Positions 42,739-51,175 of a stretch of 51,322 bases of DNA are shown one piece after another. Under the pieces are notes generated by a model. It saw only the letters and a program-made list of their open reading frames with translations, searched no databases and was not told the origin of the DNA. The translations under genes were made by a program, and so were the position numbers. Each line of letters starts with the position of its first letter. Within the stretch, counting starts at the first letter, position 1. This DNA comes from Bifidobacterium breve (GTDB taxonomy: Bacteria; Actinomycetota; Actinomycetes; Nanopelagicales; Nanopelagicaceae). The DNA is taken from NCBI GenBank assembly GCA_945883725.1, contig CAMCXZ010000006.1, positions 1 to 51,322 on the forward strand. The letters are read 5' to 3'.

Positions 42739-44286
42739 CTACTTTCTGATTCGAATTCTAGGATCAACTACGCCGTATAAAAGGTCTGCCACGAAGTTTG
42801 CGAGCACAGTCAGGGTTGCAGAGAGAACGAAAACACCCATAAAGAGATTCATGTCGTAACCTCTTAAGGCATCGTTAAAGAGTTGCCCCATACCCTTCCA
42901 AGCAAATACGCCTTCGGTGATAATGGCACCACCAAGCAATCCAGCAAAATCATTCACAAGGATTGTGGTTAGTGGCAACATCGCATTACGCATACCGTGG
43001 CGAACAATTACAGTGCGCTCAGTTAGTCCCTTAGCGCGTGCGGTTCTGATGTAATCCATATTCAATACTTCTAGCAGACTTCCGCGAGAGAATCTCACAT
43101 AACCAGCAAAGGAGATAAGCGTCAAAGCGATCGTAGGGAGTACTAAGTGCACAGCTGTATCTAAACCAGCGACCCAAAAATTTTCTAATTGTTCAGGCGT
43201 AAGCATGTCATTGTTCTGGCCCAACGTAGGAACCGGTCTGCGGTTCACCGCATCTGAGTTCATGTAGCCCGGAAATTCCTGCATAAAACGATCGATAATG
43301 ATCGGAAACGTTGAAATAAAGGCGGTGAAAAAACTTATCCGAGAATAAACACGGCGATCTATATCGCTAACAAAGTAACCTATTGTCAATCCCACTGAAA
43401 TGGTGACCGCAAAGATTGCAAGGACATTGACCAAAGATGCGTTCGCAGACATTAATGTCTGAAGTGGGTAGTACAAAGCAGCGATTGAAACCGCGGTTCC
43501 AAAACCTGCGATTCGACCTTTCTTACTATCTAGGCCAGAGATTAGTTGAATCACGATTGCTGCATTACAAAGGGCCAGGAATGAGACTCCAAAAATTCCA
43601 AGTGCTGGCTCTAGGAACCAATTGGATCCGCTCATAAAAGTTAGGGCGGCTGCAGAAAAGGCAGCACCTCCCGCCGCCACCGTTAAGAACTGAGCCTTAC
43701 TTCCGCCGACAAAGCTTGCCATAATGAAACCGAGAATCAGAGCGATAGTAATGATTGTTGCCGGGGGAATATTGGGGTCAGCCAAGAAGTCGTTGAACTG
43801 GATCGCCATAAACTCCTTAAGAAGTACTGCGACCCAAAAGATTGGAAGTGAGAAAAGCAGAAAGGAAATGAAGGTCATTACATAGTCAAAGCGACTGTAT
43901 TGGCGAATGGCGGTAATCATCCCGACTGAAATTCCGAGGATTATCGCGAGGAATGTAGCGGTGATAACGAGTTTGATCGTAACTGGAATAGCTTGAGCGA
44001 GAAGCTCAATAACTGGAATATTGTTTCGACTCAGACCCATGTCAAAGTCTCCCCATAGCCCGCCAACGATCCCGCGCAGCCAGGAGAAGTACCTCAATGG
44101 TGGTGGTACGTCGAGTTGGAGATCTCTGATCATTTTTGCGATCAGAAAGCTCTTATTTTGTTCAGTGCTCTCAGTGAAGGCTGAGAGAGGATTTGATGAG
44201 TATGCCTGGAGGTTATAGGCCAAAAAGCTGGCTCCAAAAACAATAACAAACATCATACCTAGACGTCTTAACACATACTGTAACAA
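42739..44286 (-). CDS. oligopeptide ABC transporter permease, DppB type, with an internal insertion
   Basis: 515 residues, against roughly 310-340 for typical DppB/OppB. The N-terminus (YVLRRLGMMFVIVFGASFLAYNL), the first core helices (LVITATFLAIILGISVGMITA) and the C-terminal EAA region (YIRTARAKGLTERTVIVRHGMRNAMLPL, then GAIITEGVFAWKGMGQL) are standard. Between them, roughly residues 170-350 hold about five extra hydrophobic segments not found in short homologues. TTG 44286 is chosen because AGGGTG sits five bases upstream and the family's L-x-Y-x-x-R-R start follows directly. Further upstream extension is unlikely. It is preceded by a strong hairpin separating it from the binding-protein gene. 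Confidence 0.85.
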   Translation of the reverse strand: MLQYVLRRLGMMFVIVFGASFLAYNLQAYSSNPLSAFTESTEQNKSFLIAKMIRDLQLDVPPPLRYFSWLRGIVGGLWGDFDMGLSRNNIPVIELLAQAIPVTIKLVITATFLAIILGISVGMITAIRQYSRFDYVMTFISFLLFSLPIFWVAVLLKEFMAIQFNDFLADPNIPPATIITIALILGFIMASFVGGSKAQFLTVAAGGAAFSAAALTFMSGSNWFLEPALGIFGVSFLALCNAAIVIQLISGLDSKKGRIAGFGTAVSIAALYYPLQTLMSANASLVNVLAIFAVTISVGLTIGYFVSDIDRRVYSRISFFTAFISTFPIIIDRFMQEFPGYMNSDAVNRRPVPTLGQNNDMLTPEQLENFWVAGLDTAVHLVLPTIALTLISFAGYVRFSRGSLLEVLNMDYIRTARAKGLTERTVIVRHGMRNAMLPLTTILVNDFAGLLGGAIITEGVFAWKGMGQLFNDALRGYDMNLFMGVFVLSATLTVLANFVADLLYGVVDPRIRIRK

Positions 44287-44364
44287 ATCAACACCCTGAC
44301 CGCGGTAGCACCGCACTTGTTTCCCCGCACCCTTAAGGGCGGTCAATGAAAAATTCTAACACCG

Positions 44365-44410
44365 AAATAAGAAACTGGGACGCCCTTATGGGCGTCCCAG
44401 TTTCTTATTT
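44365..44410 (-). terminator. perfect-stem terminator/attenuator between the binding-protein and permease genes
   Basis: Two perfectly complementary 21-base arms (44365-44385 and 44390-44410) enclose a four-base loop. The core is CTGGGACGCCC with A/T flanks, so each strand exits through an A/T-rich tract. It lies 21 bases after the binding-protein stop and before dppB. Partial termination here would give more binding protein than permease and would also protect the 3' end of the first message. Confidence 0.85.
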
Positions 44411-44431
44411 ATCGATTTATATAGCTATTAC

Positions 44432-46303
44432 TTAGTAAGACCACTCGAAGAAGTTCCAAGTGATGTTATTTCCAACCGGTGCTGTCTTAACGTTCTTTAG
44501 CTCCTTGTTGAAAGCAGTAATTGTTGGGTTTGCATAAAGCGCAAATCCCCAGTAGTTGCTCATGATGATCTTGTCAGCAGCTAAACGCTTAGCTGTAACC
44601 TGAGCTGGAGTGAGAATGTCACTTTGTAGGCTCTTCATGAGTTCATCGAGAGCTGAGTTGTTCCAGCCCCAGTTGTTGTTTCCACCATCTGACTTGAAGA
44701 TTTCAGTTCCATTTGACTGGCTGATGCTGTTCAAGCCGAAGCCGTACATTGTCACATCGTACTTAGCGTATGAAATCTCATCAAAGAATGTATCTGTCAA
44801 AGCTACATCTTCAACGTCAAAGCCAGCCTTTTTCCATTCAGCTGAAAATAGCTTTGCGATGTTGTTACGTACGGTTGTGTTGTAGTGAAGGAACTTGAAC
44901 TTAGCAAGTGGATTTGTCTCAGAGGCTTCTGGGTAATACTTCTTGACAATAGCCAACGCCTGAGTAGTGCGCTCAGCCTGTGTGCCTGTGCTGTACACAG
45001 CAACGCCTGATCCCTTTGTAAGTGTGTTGTACTCAGGTGTTCCTGCGAAAGCGAACTGAGTATCCAAAGGTGTTGCATCTGCCTTTACTGGCTTGATCAA
45101 CACATCAATAGCTTGGTCGCGTGGTGTAGCAAGCAAGAGGGCCTTGCGTAGGTCCTTCGCGCGAGTTCCGTTACCTGCGAATATTCCTGAGTATGTATCT
45201 GACAGTCCCTGCTTCGCATCTACACGAATGTGCATATGAGAGTAGTTTCCGCCGACCCTAGATACTGTTGTGACATTTGGCATTGCTGTAAGAGCAATCT
45301 TGTCGTTACCAGTAGGAAGTGTGTTGTAGTAAATATCGATATCACCATTACGAAGCGCCTGCACTGATGCAGTGTTGTCCTTGATGACCTTGATTACTAC
45401 TGTTTTGATTGGGTTCTTAGTGGCCATTGCTGGACCTGACTTGTACTTGGCGTTACGGACCAAGACCATTGAGTCACCAAATGTGTACTTAGAGATAATG
45501 AAGCCACCGTTAGAGATAAGCAGTAGTGGATTGGTTGTGCTATCAACCTTGGTTACGTTATATCCAGTGCTCCATACAGCGCCCATAGCCTTGAGTTGGG
45601 CTGTGTTTTTGCTAGTAAATGCCTTGAGGAACTTAGCCTTGGCCGCAGTATTTGCTGCCGCAGACTGTAGACCTTTTTTGCCATCAGCCAATAGCGAAAG
45701 TGCGTGAACTGGTGATGGTCCAGGTGCTAGAAGCTCCCAGTCTGGAAGTGGCTTACCGAACTTAACTGTAAGACTCATCTTATCTGCACTCAATGTTGGA
45801 AGACCAACAACGTTTTGACCGTAAGGTCCACCATAACCGACGCTATCGAAAACTGGCTTAGTGTCACCGGCTGGATCGCCTAGGCCGGCATCCTTTGAAT
45901 ACTTATCTGATATAACAACGTGAGTAAGAAGAAGGTCGACCGCATCAATTGGGGTTCCATCAGACCATTGCTGACCCTTTGCAACTGTGTATTGGATCTG
46001 GAAGTCCGTAGGTGCTTGCTTGACAATCTTCATTGATCCGAACTTAGTGTTCATAACCAACTTCGCGTCTGAGTTGTAGTACGTAAAACCCATTCCAGTT
46101 AAAGAAGCAGGCAATGCGTTGTACGAAGTGTTTCCGTCTGCTGTGCTTGAGTTCAATGAAGTGATGTCAGCAGTTGACAGCAGAGTCACTGTTGATTTAG
46201 TTGCAGCTTGTGCTGTGGTGATTGCACCAACAGAGAACACTCCAGCTACAAGTGCAGCTGATGCTGCCGTTGCCAAGGCACGAATTGCCAAGTTTCTTTT
46301 CAT
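44432..46303 (-). CDS. oligopeptide ABC transporter substrate-binding protein (family 5)
   Basis: 623 residues. Sec signal peptide (KRNLAIRALATAASAALVAGV, cleavage after TTAQA near residue 37); no lipobox cysteine, so it is secreted or anchored otherwise. The mature protein has the SBP_bac_5 layout, including WSDGTPIDAVDLLLTHV (the Y/W-x-D-G-x-P/x-DV block) near residue 130, and a long C-terminal lobe ending in ITWNFFEWSY. It captures oligopeptides or other large substrates outside the cell for the DppB/C/DF-type transporter. ATG 46303 has AAGGAGA upstream. First gene of the operon, followed by the 44365-44410 hairpin. Confidence 0.92.
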   Translation of the reverse strand: MKRNLAIRALATAASAALVAGVFSVGAITTAQAATKSTVTLLSTADITSLNSSTADGNTSYNALPASLTGMGFTYYNSDAKLVMNTKFGSMKIVKQAPTDFQIQYTVAKGQQWSDGTPIDAVDLLLTHVVISDKYSKDAGLGDPAGDTKPVFDSVGYGGPYGQNVVGLPTLSADKMSLTVKFGKPLPDWELLAPGPSPVHALSLLADGKKGLQSAAANTAAKAKFLKAFTSKNTAQLKAMGAVWSTGYNVTKVDSTTNPLLLISNGGFIISKYTFGDSMVLVRNAKYKSGPAMATKNPIKTVVIKVIKDNTASVQALRNGDIDIYYNTLPTGNDKIALTAMPNVTTVSRVGGNYSHMHIRVDAKQGLSDTYSGIFAGNGTRAKDLRKALLLATPRDQAIDVLIKPVKADATPLDTQFAFAGTPEYNTLTKGSGVAVYSTGTQAERTTQALAIVKKYYPEASETNPLAKFKFLHYNTTVRNNIAKLFSAEWKKAGFDVEDVALTDTFFDEISYAKYDVTMYGFGLNSISQSNGTEIFKSDGGNNNWGWNNSALDELMKSLQSDILTPAQVTAKRLAADKIIMSNYWGFALYANPTITAFNKELKNVKTAPVGNNITWNFFEWSY

Positions 46304-46627
46304 ACTAATTTGTCTCCTTCTAGTTTGGACCACGACGAGTCACACCAATCTCGTTTAGAGACTTTTAGCGATGTTAGGCATCTGGCCTTTGCGCCGAACA
46401 ATATGGGAATTTCATGCCTTTTTCTACCCCCTTTTTGAGACATTTTCCTGCCCATTCGGCTGGTGGACTCACAAAACACACCCTGGGGTCGCCTAACTGT
46501 GATATTTGGCTTCAGAGAGGGGGTAGATGAGGGGGTTTTTGGTCCAGCCCGATTGGGCTCAAGGGTCATTTGTGGTGCTAGGTTTACTAAGAGCGCCTAG
46601 GGCGACCAGAGCATTGAAAGGTCGAAT
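46304..46627. other. 324-base divergent intergenic region with inverted repeats
   Basis: No gene is seen here. It separates the binding-protein gene (minus) from the CynX-like gene (plus) and must hold both promoters. Visible structure includes CTACCCCCT (46424-46432) pairing with AGGGGGTAG (46518-46526), AGCCC-GATT-GGGCT (46546-46559), and GGTCGCC (46487-46493) pairing with GGCGACC (46601-46607). No riboswitch class is recognised and no clear -10/-35 pair can be assigned by eye. Confidence 0.5.
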
Positions 46628-47794
46628 TTGAAGAGCAAATTTCGCACCGGAGCGCCGATCTTTTCCGCGGCGATAAACATGCGAGCTGGGCTGTTTCTGA
46701 TCAGTCCGCTGATCCCAATTCTCAAAGATCGTTTTGACCTAAGTATCGCGGAGATATCGCTGCTGGCAGGTATTCCTATATTTTGTTTCGCTTCTACTAG
46801 TTTATTAATGGGTCTAGTCGCAAAGCTTGGATCAAGCAATCGCATCATTAAGTGGGCTTTAACAGTATTGGCTTTCGCACTCCTAGCGCGGACGTTTACC
46901 GGGTTGATCGGTCTATACCTATTCTCCTTTGTGATGGGAATATCGATAGCTGTTCTAAATTATGAATTACCAGTTTGGGTCAAAGAGCACGCATCAAAGG
47001 ATGCCGGATTTATGACCGGCGTTTACTCAACTCTGATGGGCACGACGGGTGCCATTGCAATTGCTATCAGTGTTCCGTTGGCAGAGTTAAATTCGCTAAG
47101 TTGGCAAATGGCGATGTTGCCATGGGTGGCAATTGCCTTAGTTGTTTCAATCTACTGGTGGTATAAAAAAGAACCTGAATCAATTCAAAAACTTGCCAAA
47201 CCAACTCATTTTTGGCGATCTCCAGCGTTTAAAGATCCAGTCGCCTGGGCACTAGTAGCATTTTTTGGTATTGAATCTATGGTTTTTCTCGCAGCTGCAA
47301 CCTGGCTTCCTACTATTTTGTTGACGAAAGATTTTTCATTGCGCGCGGGAGCTTATGCTGTTTCCTTCGCAGGCGTAGTTGGTGCACTGGCTGGATTAAC
47401 GATTCCGCATTACGTTGGTAAGTATCGAGATAAGCGAATTGTTTTAGTCGGTGCATCGCTCTTAACCGCAGTTGCCTTCTTGGCGATCTCGATGTTATCT
47501 GGACCAGTAATTATTTTTTGGCTTTGTTTAGTCCATATCGGATTTTCGATATGTTTCCCGCTCTGTTTAATGTTGACTGGAACTAAATCATCTTCACCTG
47601 AGGCGACTCGCAACATGTCGACCATGATGCAATCGATTGGCTATGCAATATCTGCAGTCGGACCCGGATTAATGGGTATGTTGTATCAAGGTTTTGGCAA
47701 TTGGAATACGGCATTACTTGGGCTCGTAGCGCTAACCATGGTTCAAATGACTATGGGCTGGATAGTCGGAAAACCAACCCTAATTTCGAGTTAA
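46628..47794 (+). CDS. MFS transporter, CynX/NimT-like
   Basis: 388 residues, twelve membrane segments. The opening MRAGLFLISPLIPILKDRF, the LAGIPIFCFAS turn and the AGFMTGVYSTLMGTTGA segment match the CynX/NimT (cyanate, nitroimidazole, amino-acid-like anion) branch of the major facilitator superfamily. The substrate is unknown and no cyanase gene is nearby. It starts at TTG 46628 with GAAAGG six bases upstream; no ATG keeps the first helix intact. A weak hairpin with a T run follows the stop (around 47803-47827). Confidence 0.8.
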   Translation: MKSKFRTGAPIFSAAINMRAGLFLISPLIPILKDRFDLSIAEISLLAGIPIFCFASTSLLMGLVAKLGSSNRIIKWALTVLAFALLARTFTGLIGLYLFSFVMGISIAVLNYELPVWVKEHASKDAGFMTGVYSTLMGTTGAIAIAISVPLAELNSLSWQMAMLPWVAIALVVSIYWWYKKEPESIQKLAKPTHFWRSPAFKDPVAWALVAFFGIESMVFLAAATWLPTILLTKDFSLRAGAYAVSFAGVVGALAGLTIPHYVGKYRDKRIVLVGASLLTAVAFLAISMLSGPVIIFWLCLVHIGFSICFPLCLMLTGTKSSSPEATRNMSTMMQSIGYAISAVGPGLMGMLYQGFGNWNTALLGLVALTMVQMTMGWIVGKPTLISS

Positions 47795-47874
47795 TATATC
47801 TACTCATAGGCCATTAGCTGAGTTTTTAATTCACGACGTAAACGTTCGTAATTCTTGATAGAGGAGAGAAGTAA

Positions 47875-49908
47875 ATGAGTGCAAATCCATTCCTTTCAAA
47901 ATCAACTCTGGAATATGAGCTCCCGCCATTTGAGCTGATCATGGAATCTCATTACCTCGAAGCCTTCTACGCGGGAATGAGAGAGCAGCTACTTGAGATA
48001 GAGGCGATTCTGGCCAATACCGAAGTGAACTTTGAAAACACAGTTGAGGCTATGGAGCGCAGTGGCGCGATCCTAAATCGGGTCCTTGCTGTCTTCTATA
48101 ACAAGTCATCGAGTGATACTAATGATGCAATCGATGCGATTGAAGCAGAGATAGCCCCCAAGCTTGCGGCTCATTCGGATGCGATTCGCCTAAACCCGAA
48201 GCTTTTTCTGCGTATCAAAAACCTACGTGAGAATTCAGTTGATCTCAACGAGGAACAGGCTTGGCTAGTTGAACGCTACTTCAGAGATTTTGCCCATGCT
48301 GGTGCCGAACTGAGCGAAGCAAATCGCGATCGGGTAAAGGAAATAAATGAAGAACTCTCTTCACTGCAGACTCAATTTAGTAAGAAGTTACTTGCTGATA
48401 CCAATGATCTTGCTGTTGTTGTTGAAAATGAAAGCGATCTTGATGGATTAACGCCAAATCAGATTGCTGCCTGTAGAGCTGCTGCTGAGTCGCGCGGGCT
48501 AAAAGATAAATGGCTGATCACAATGATGAATTTCACCGGGCACCCTCTTTTGAGCTCTTTGAAGAATCGCGCGCTTCGTGAGAAAGTTATGAAGAACTCG
48601 TTACTTAAAGGTGATCGCAAGAACGAGAATGATACGAAAGAAGTACTGCTCAGCACAGTTAAGTTAAAAACCGAGAGAGCAAAACTATTTGGCCTTAAAA
48701 CTCACGCTGAATTTGTCCTTCAAGAACAAACAGCTGCTAATCCTGCCAATGTGCACTCGATGCTAAAGAAATTAGCGCCGGCAGCTGTGAAGAATGCGCA
48801 ACTAGAGGGTAGGGATATTCAAGAAATCATCTCGCGTGAGGCATCTTTTGAACTAGCGAGCTGGGATTGGGATTTCTATACTGAAAAAGTTAGAGCTGAA
48901 AAATATTCGTTGGATACCTCAGCAATGAAGCCTTACTTTGAGTTAGAAAGCGTGCTTATAAATGGCGTTTTCTTTGCCGCTGAAAAACTATATGGACTCA
49001 CTTTTAAAGAGCGCCCTGATTTAATCGCCTACCATCCAGAGGCCAGAGTCTTTGAAGTCTTTAATGAGGATGAATCAGCCGTAGGTCTCTATATTGGAGA
49101 TTTCTACACCCGAGATTCCAAACGTGGTGGTGCGTGGATGAACTCTTTGGTTAGGCAGAGCAATCTACTAAATCAGAAACCCGTAGTAATGAATAATATG
49201 AATATCTCAAAACCTCCGATAGGTGAAGTAACTCTGCTCTCTTATTCCGAGACAACAACGCTCTTCCATGAATTCGGGCATGCGATCCATGGTCTGCTTT
49301 CAAATGTGACCTATCCACGTGTTTCAGGGACTGCAGTACAAAGAGACTTTGTTGAGTTTCCATCACAGGTTAACGAGATGTGGATTCTCTGGCCCGAAGT
49401 TCTAGATAACTACGCAATCCATTATCAGACAGGGGAGCGGCTCCCACAAGAATGGGTTGAGAAGTTAAATGAATCATCAACCTTTAACGAAGGCCACGCA
49501 ACTACTAGTTACTTAGCTGCGGCCATTCTTGATCTAGCTTGGCATTCACTCGAAGACACTTCAAAGGTTTCTAGTGTGACGGAATTTGAAGCGAACGCAA
49601 TAAATGAATATGGATTGCATTACGCTCCCGTTCCTACTAGATATCGCTCTACTTACTTCTCTCATATCTTCGCCGGGGGATACTCGGCTGGCTATTACGG
49701 ATATATCTGGAGTGAAGTTCTTGATGCTGACACAGTGGAATGGTTTAAAGAGAACGGCGGCTTAACTCGAAAGAATGGCGACCATTTCCGAAATTCTCTG
49801 ATGAGTCGTGGGGGCTCTGTTGACTCCATGCAAATGTTTAGAAATTTCCGTGGGCGTGATGCGAAAATCGAACCATTGTTAAGACGCAGAGGATTGATGC
49901 AGCAATGA
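47875..49908 (+). CDS. dcp: M3-family peptidyl-dipeptidase / oligopeptidase
   Basis: 677-residue cytoplasmic zinc peptidase. The metal site is H465-E466-F-G-H469 in LFHEFGHAIHG, with the third ligand in the downstream RDFVEFPSQVNEMW helix. The C-terminal FAGGYSAGYYGYIWSEVLDAD block is typical of Dcp and oligopeptidase A. It cleaves oligopeptides, probably those imported by the nearby transporter (inference from proximity). GAGGAGAG precedes ATG 47875. It overlaps the APH-fold kinase by four bases (ATGA). Confidence 0.93.
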   Translation: MSANPFLSKSTLEYELPPFELIMESHYLEAFYAGMREQLLEIEAILANTEVNFENTVEAMERSGAILNRVLAVFYNKSSSDTNDAIDAIEAEIAPKLAAHSDAIRLNPKLFLRIKNLRENSVDLNEEQAWLVERYFRDFAHAGAELSEANRDRVKEINEELSSLQTQFSKKLLADTNDLAVVVENESDLDGLTPNQIAACRAAAESRGLKDKWLITMMNFTGHPLLSSLKNRALREKVMKNSLLKGDRKNENDTKEVLLSTVKLKTERAKLFGLKTHAEFVLQEQTAANPANVHSMLKKLAPAAVKNAQLEGRDIQEIISREASFELASWDWDFYTEKVRAEKYSLDTSAMKPYFELESVLINGVFFAAEKLYGLTFKERPDLIAYHPEARVFEVFNEDESAVGLYIGDFYTRDSKRGGAWMNSLVRQSNLLNQKPVVMNNMNISKPPIGEVTLLSYSETTTLFHEFGHAIHGLLSNVTYPRVSGTAVQRDFVEFPSQVNEMWILWPEVLDNYAIHYQTGERLPQEWVEKLNESSTFNEGHATTSYLAAAILDLAWHSLEDTSKVSSVTEFEANAINEYGLHYAPVPTRYRSTYFSHIFAGGYSAGYYGYIWSEVLDADTVEWFKENGGLTRKNGDHFRNSLMSRGGSVDSMQMFRNFRGRDAKIEPLLRRRGLMQQ

Positions 49909-50849
49909 GTTTTACGGAATCAGATTTGCTTGAGATTGCTGAAGAAGCACTGAAGTTGTACCCCGTAAAAGTTAACGAAGTTTCCTTGATCAACAATGAG
50001 TACAACGCTACTTTCAAAATAATTGTTTCAGACGGTGAGCAGTTTGCGCTACGAGTAAACATAAACTCACCTCGTACCGCCGAAAACTTGAAAGCCGAAG
50101 TGTCGTGGGTCAACCATCTCCATATGGATGGCAGAGTCAAAGTCGCAAAGCCCATAGCGACAACGCAAGGCGAGCTATTCGCTTCCATTCGGCATGATCA
50201 CTCGACAAGAGATCTTCACTGTGTTCTCTATTCCTGGCTACCCGGATCTGAACTCGAGGATGAACCCGAGTTGATTCAGCTCAAAGCGCTTGGTGAAGCG
50301 ATGGCCCAGATGCATTTAGTTGCCAAAGATTTTGTGCTTCCTACTGATTCGAATTTACCTTTACTCGATGATGTGATGTGGTCGACCGGGGACTTCTTGC
50401 TCAGCGAGAAGAGTGTTCTTAACAAAGAAGCAAAAGATCTGGTGTCGCAAACCTTGCGAGTAATTGATTCCCACATTAAGTCTTTGTACGTAGGGGCTAC
50501 TCCAATAGTTATTCATGCCGACCTTCATGGCGGAAATGTTTTATGGGATCTGGATTCATTATCAGTCCTGGATTTCGATGACTCTGGAATAGGTTTACCA
50601 GTGCAGGATCTAGCAACCGCTATCTACTATCTGGATACTCCAGAACAGGATGCTGCGCTTCGAGCAGGCTACGCCGCCATAGCGCCAGTTCCAGAAATGT
50701 CTGATCGAGATCTTGAAGTTTTCCTGATTCAGCGGCGTGTAATTTTGCTCAACTATCTTTACGAAACCACCAATGAAGAACATCGCGCCATGATTCCGGA
50801 TTATCTGGAAGAGTCACTTCGTCGACTTAAGATGTTCTTGAAACTCTAG
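49905..50849 (+). CDS. APH-fold phosphotransferase
   Basis: 314 residues. Aminoglycoside phosphotransferase / choline kinase fold. The catalytic loop is HADLHGGNVLW with D206 and N211, and the metal-binding motif LDFDDSG has D223. N-terminal strands (FKIIVSDGEQFALRV with the ATP-contacting Arg/Lys) are intact. Members phosphorylate small alcohols, homoserine, sugars or Ser/Thr of stress proteins (SrkA-like); nothing here fixes the substrate. Translationally coupled to the M3 peptidase by an ATGA overlap. It is the last chromosomal gene before the tRNA-fragment boundary. Confidence 0.85.
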   Translation: MSFTESDLLEIAEEALKLYPVKVNEVSLINNEYNATFKIIVSDGEQFALRVNINSPRTAENLKAEVSWVNHLHMDGRVKVAKPIATTQGELFASIRHDHSTRDLHCVLYSWLPGSELEDEPELIQLKALGEAMAQMHLVAKDFVLPTDSNLPLLDDVMWSTGDFLLSEKSVLNKEAKDLVSQTLRVIDSHIKSLYVGATPIVIHADLHGGNVLWDLDSLSVLDFDDSGIGLPVQDLATAIYYLDTPEQDAALRAGYAAIAPVPEMSDRDLEVFLIQRRVILLNYLYETTNEEHRAMIPDYLEESLRRLKMFLKL

Positions 50850-50872
50850 TTTCATAAAAGGAAACTCAGAAG

Positions 50873-50901
50873 TGGACGATACTGGGATCGAACCAGTGAC
50901 C
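50873..50901 (-). other. tRNA 3'-end fragment, candidate attachment-site remnant
   Basis: On the minus strand the 29 bases end in a T-arm of tRNA form: stem ACTGG/CCAGT closing loop TTCGATC. They continue with a seven-base acceptor strand ATCGTCC and a discriminator A. No matching GGACGAT 5' acceptor strand, D-arm or anticodon arm is seen in the remaining sequence to the right, so this is not a tRNA gene. Integrases of islands and phages often use tRNA 3' ends and leave exactly such a displaced copy. By that logic the side at lower coordinates is old chromosome and the island extends to the right. Confidence 0.7.
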
Positions 50902-51077
50902 ATATAGATCATGTTCCACAACTAGTAGAAATTCCTACTTGGTTCGAAGCTCACACGATTTCGCAGACATATCAAGATTTGGATCCCAAAAATCTTAGAT
51001 TTCCCGAAGCTAGGTTCAAATTTGAGACTTTCCAAGTGCTTGAAGGGTAGATATCCCAATTTGTCAGATGGGTCCTA

Positions 51078-51083
51078 TAAGAT
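51078..51083 (+). promoter_or_regulatory. -10 box upstream of the methyltransferase remnant
   Basis: TAAGAT, followed by six bases and ATG 51090, the same leaderless geometry as the chromosomal genes. The overlapping TATAAG is an alternative box. Confidence 0.5.
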
Positions 51084-51089
51084 TTTGCC

Positions 51090-51152
51090 ATGTCGTTCAC
51101 ATATGTAGATCTATTCGCTGGGATTGGCGGGTTTAGATTTCTGGGACTTTAG
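51090..51152 (+). pseudogene. N-terminal remnant of a DNA (cytosine-5) methyltransferase
   Basis: Twenty codons read M-S-F-T-Y-V-D-L-F-A-G-I-G-G-F-R-F, which is motif I (DLFAGIGGF) of C5 methyltransferases at its normal place at the protein start. They then become L-G-L and hit TAG at 51150-51152. No continuation (PC or ENV motifs) is seen in any frame in the remaining 170 bases. The gene has been cut by a deletion or insertion just after motif I, while its promoter and start remain. Such genes are typical cargo of restriction-modification systems on islands. Confidence 0.7.
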
Positions 51153-51175
51153 CCCCACAAGACTTAGGAGAGGAA

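Noticed and set aside
50848-50866. AGTTTC/GAAACT hairpin after the APH-fold kinase gene as a terminator
   Set aside because: Six-base A/T-rich stem without a following T run; too weak to call.
50873-50940. A complete tRNA gene on the minus strand near 50.9 kb
   Set aside because: Only the T-arm and 3' acceptor strand are present. No complementary 5' acceptor GGACGAT, D-arm or anticodon arm could be found, so it is treated as an attachment-site remnant.
51016-51025. Ten-base palindrome TCAAATTTGA in the presumed island
   Set aside because: Short A/T-rich palindromes are expected by chance, and no promoter or gene start is close enough to suggest an operator.
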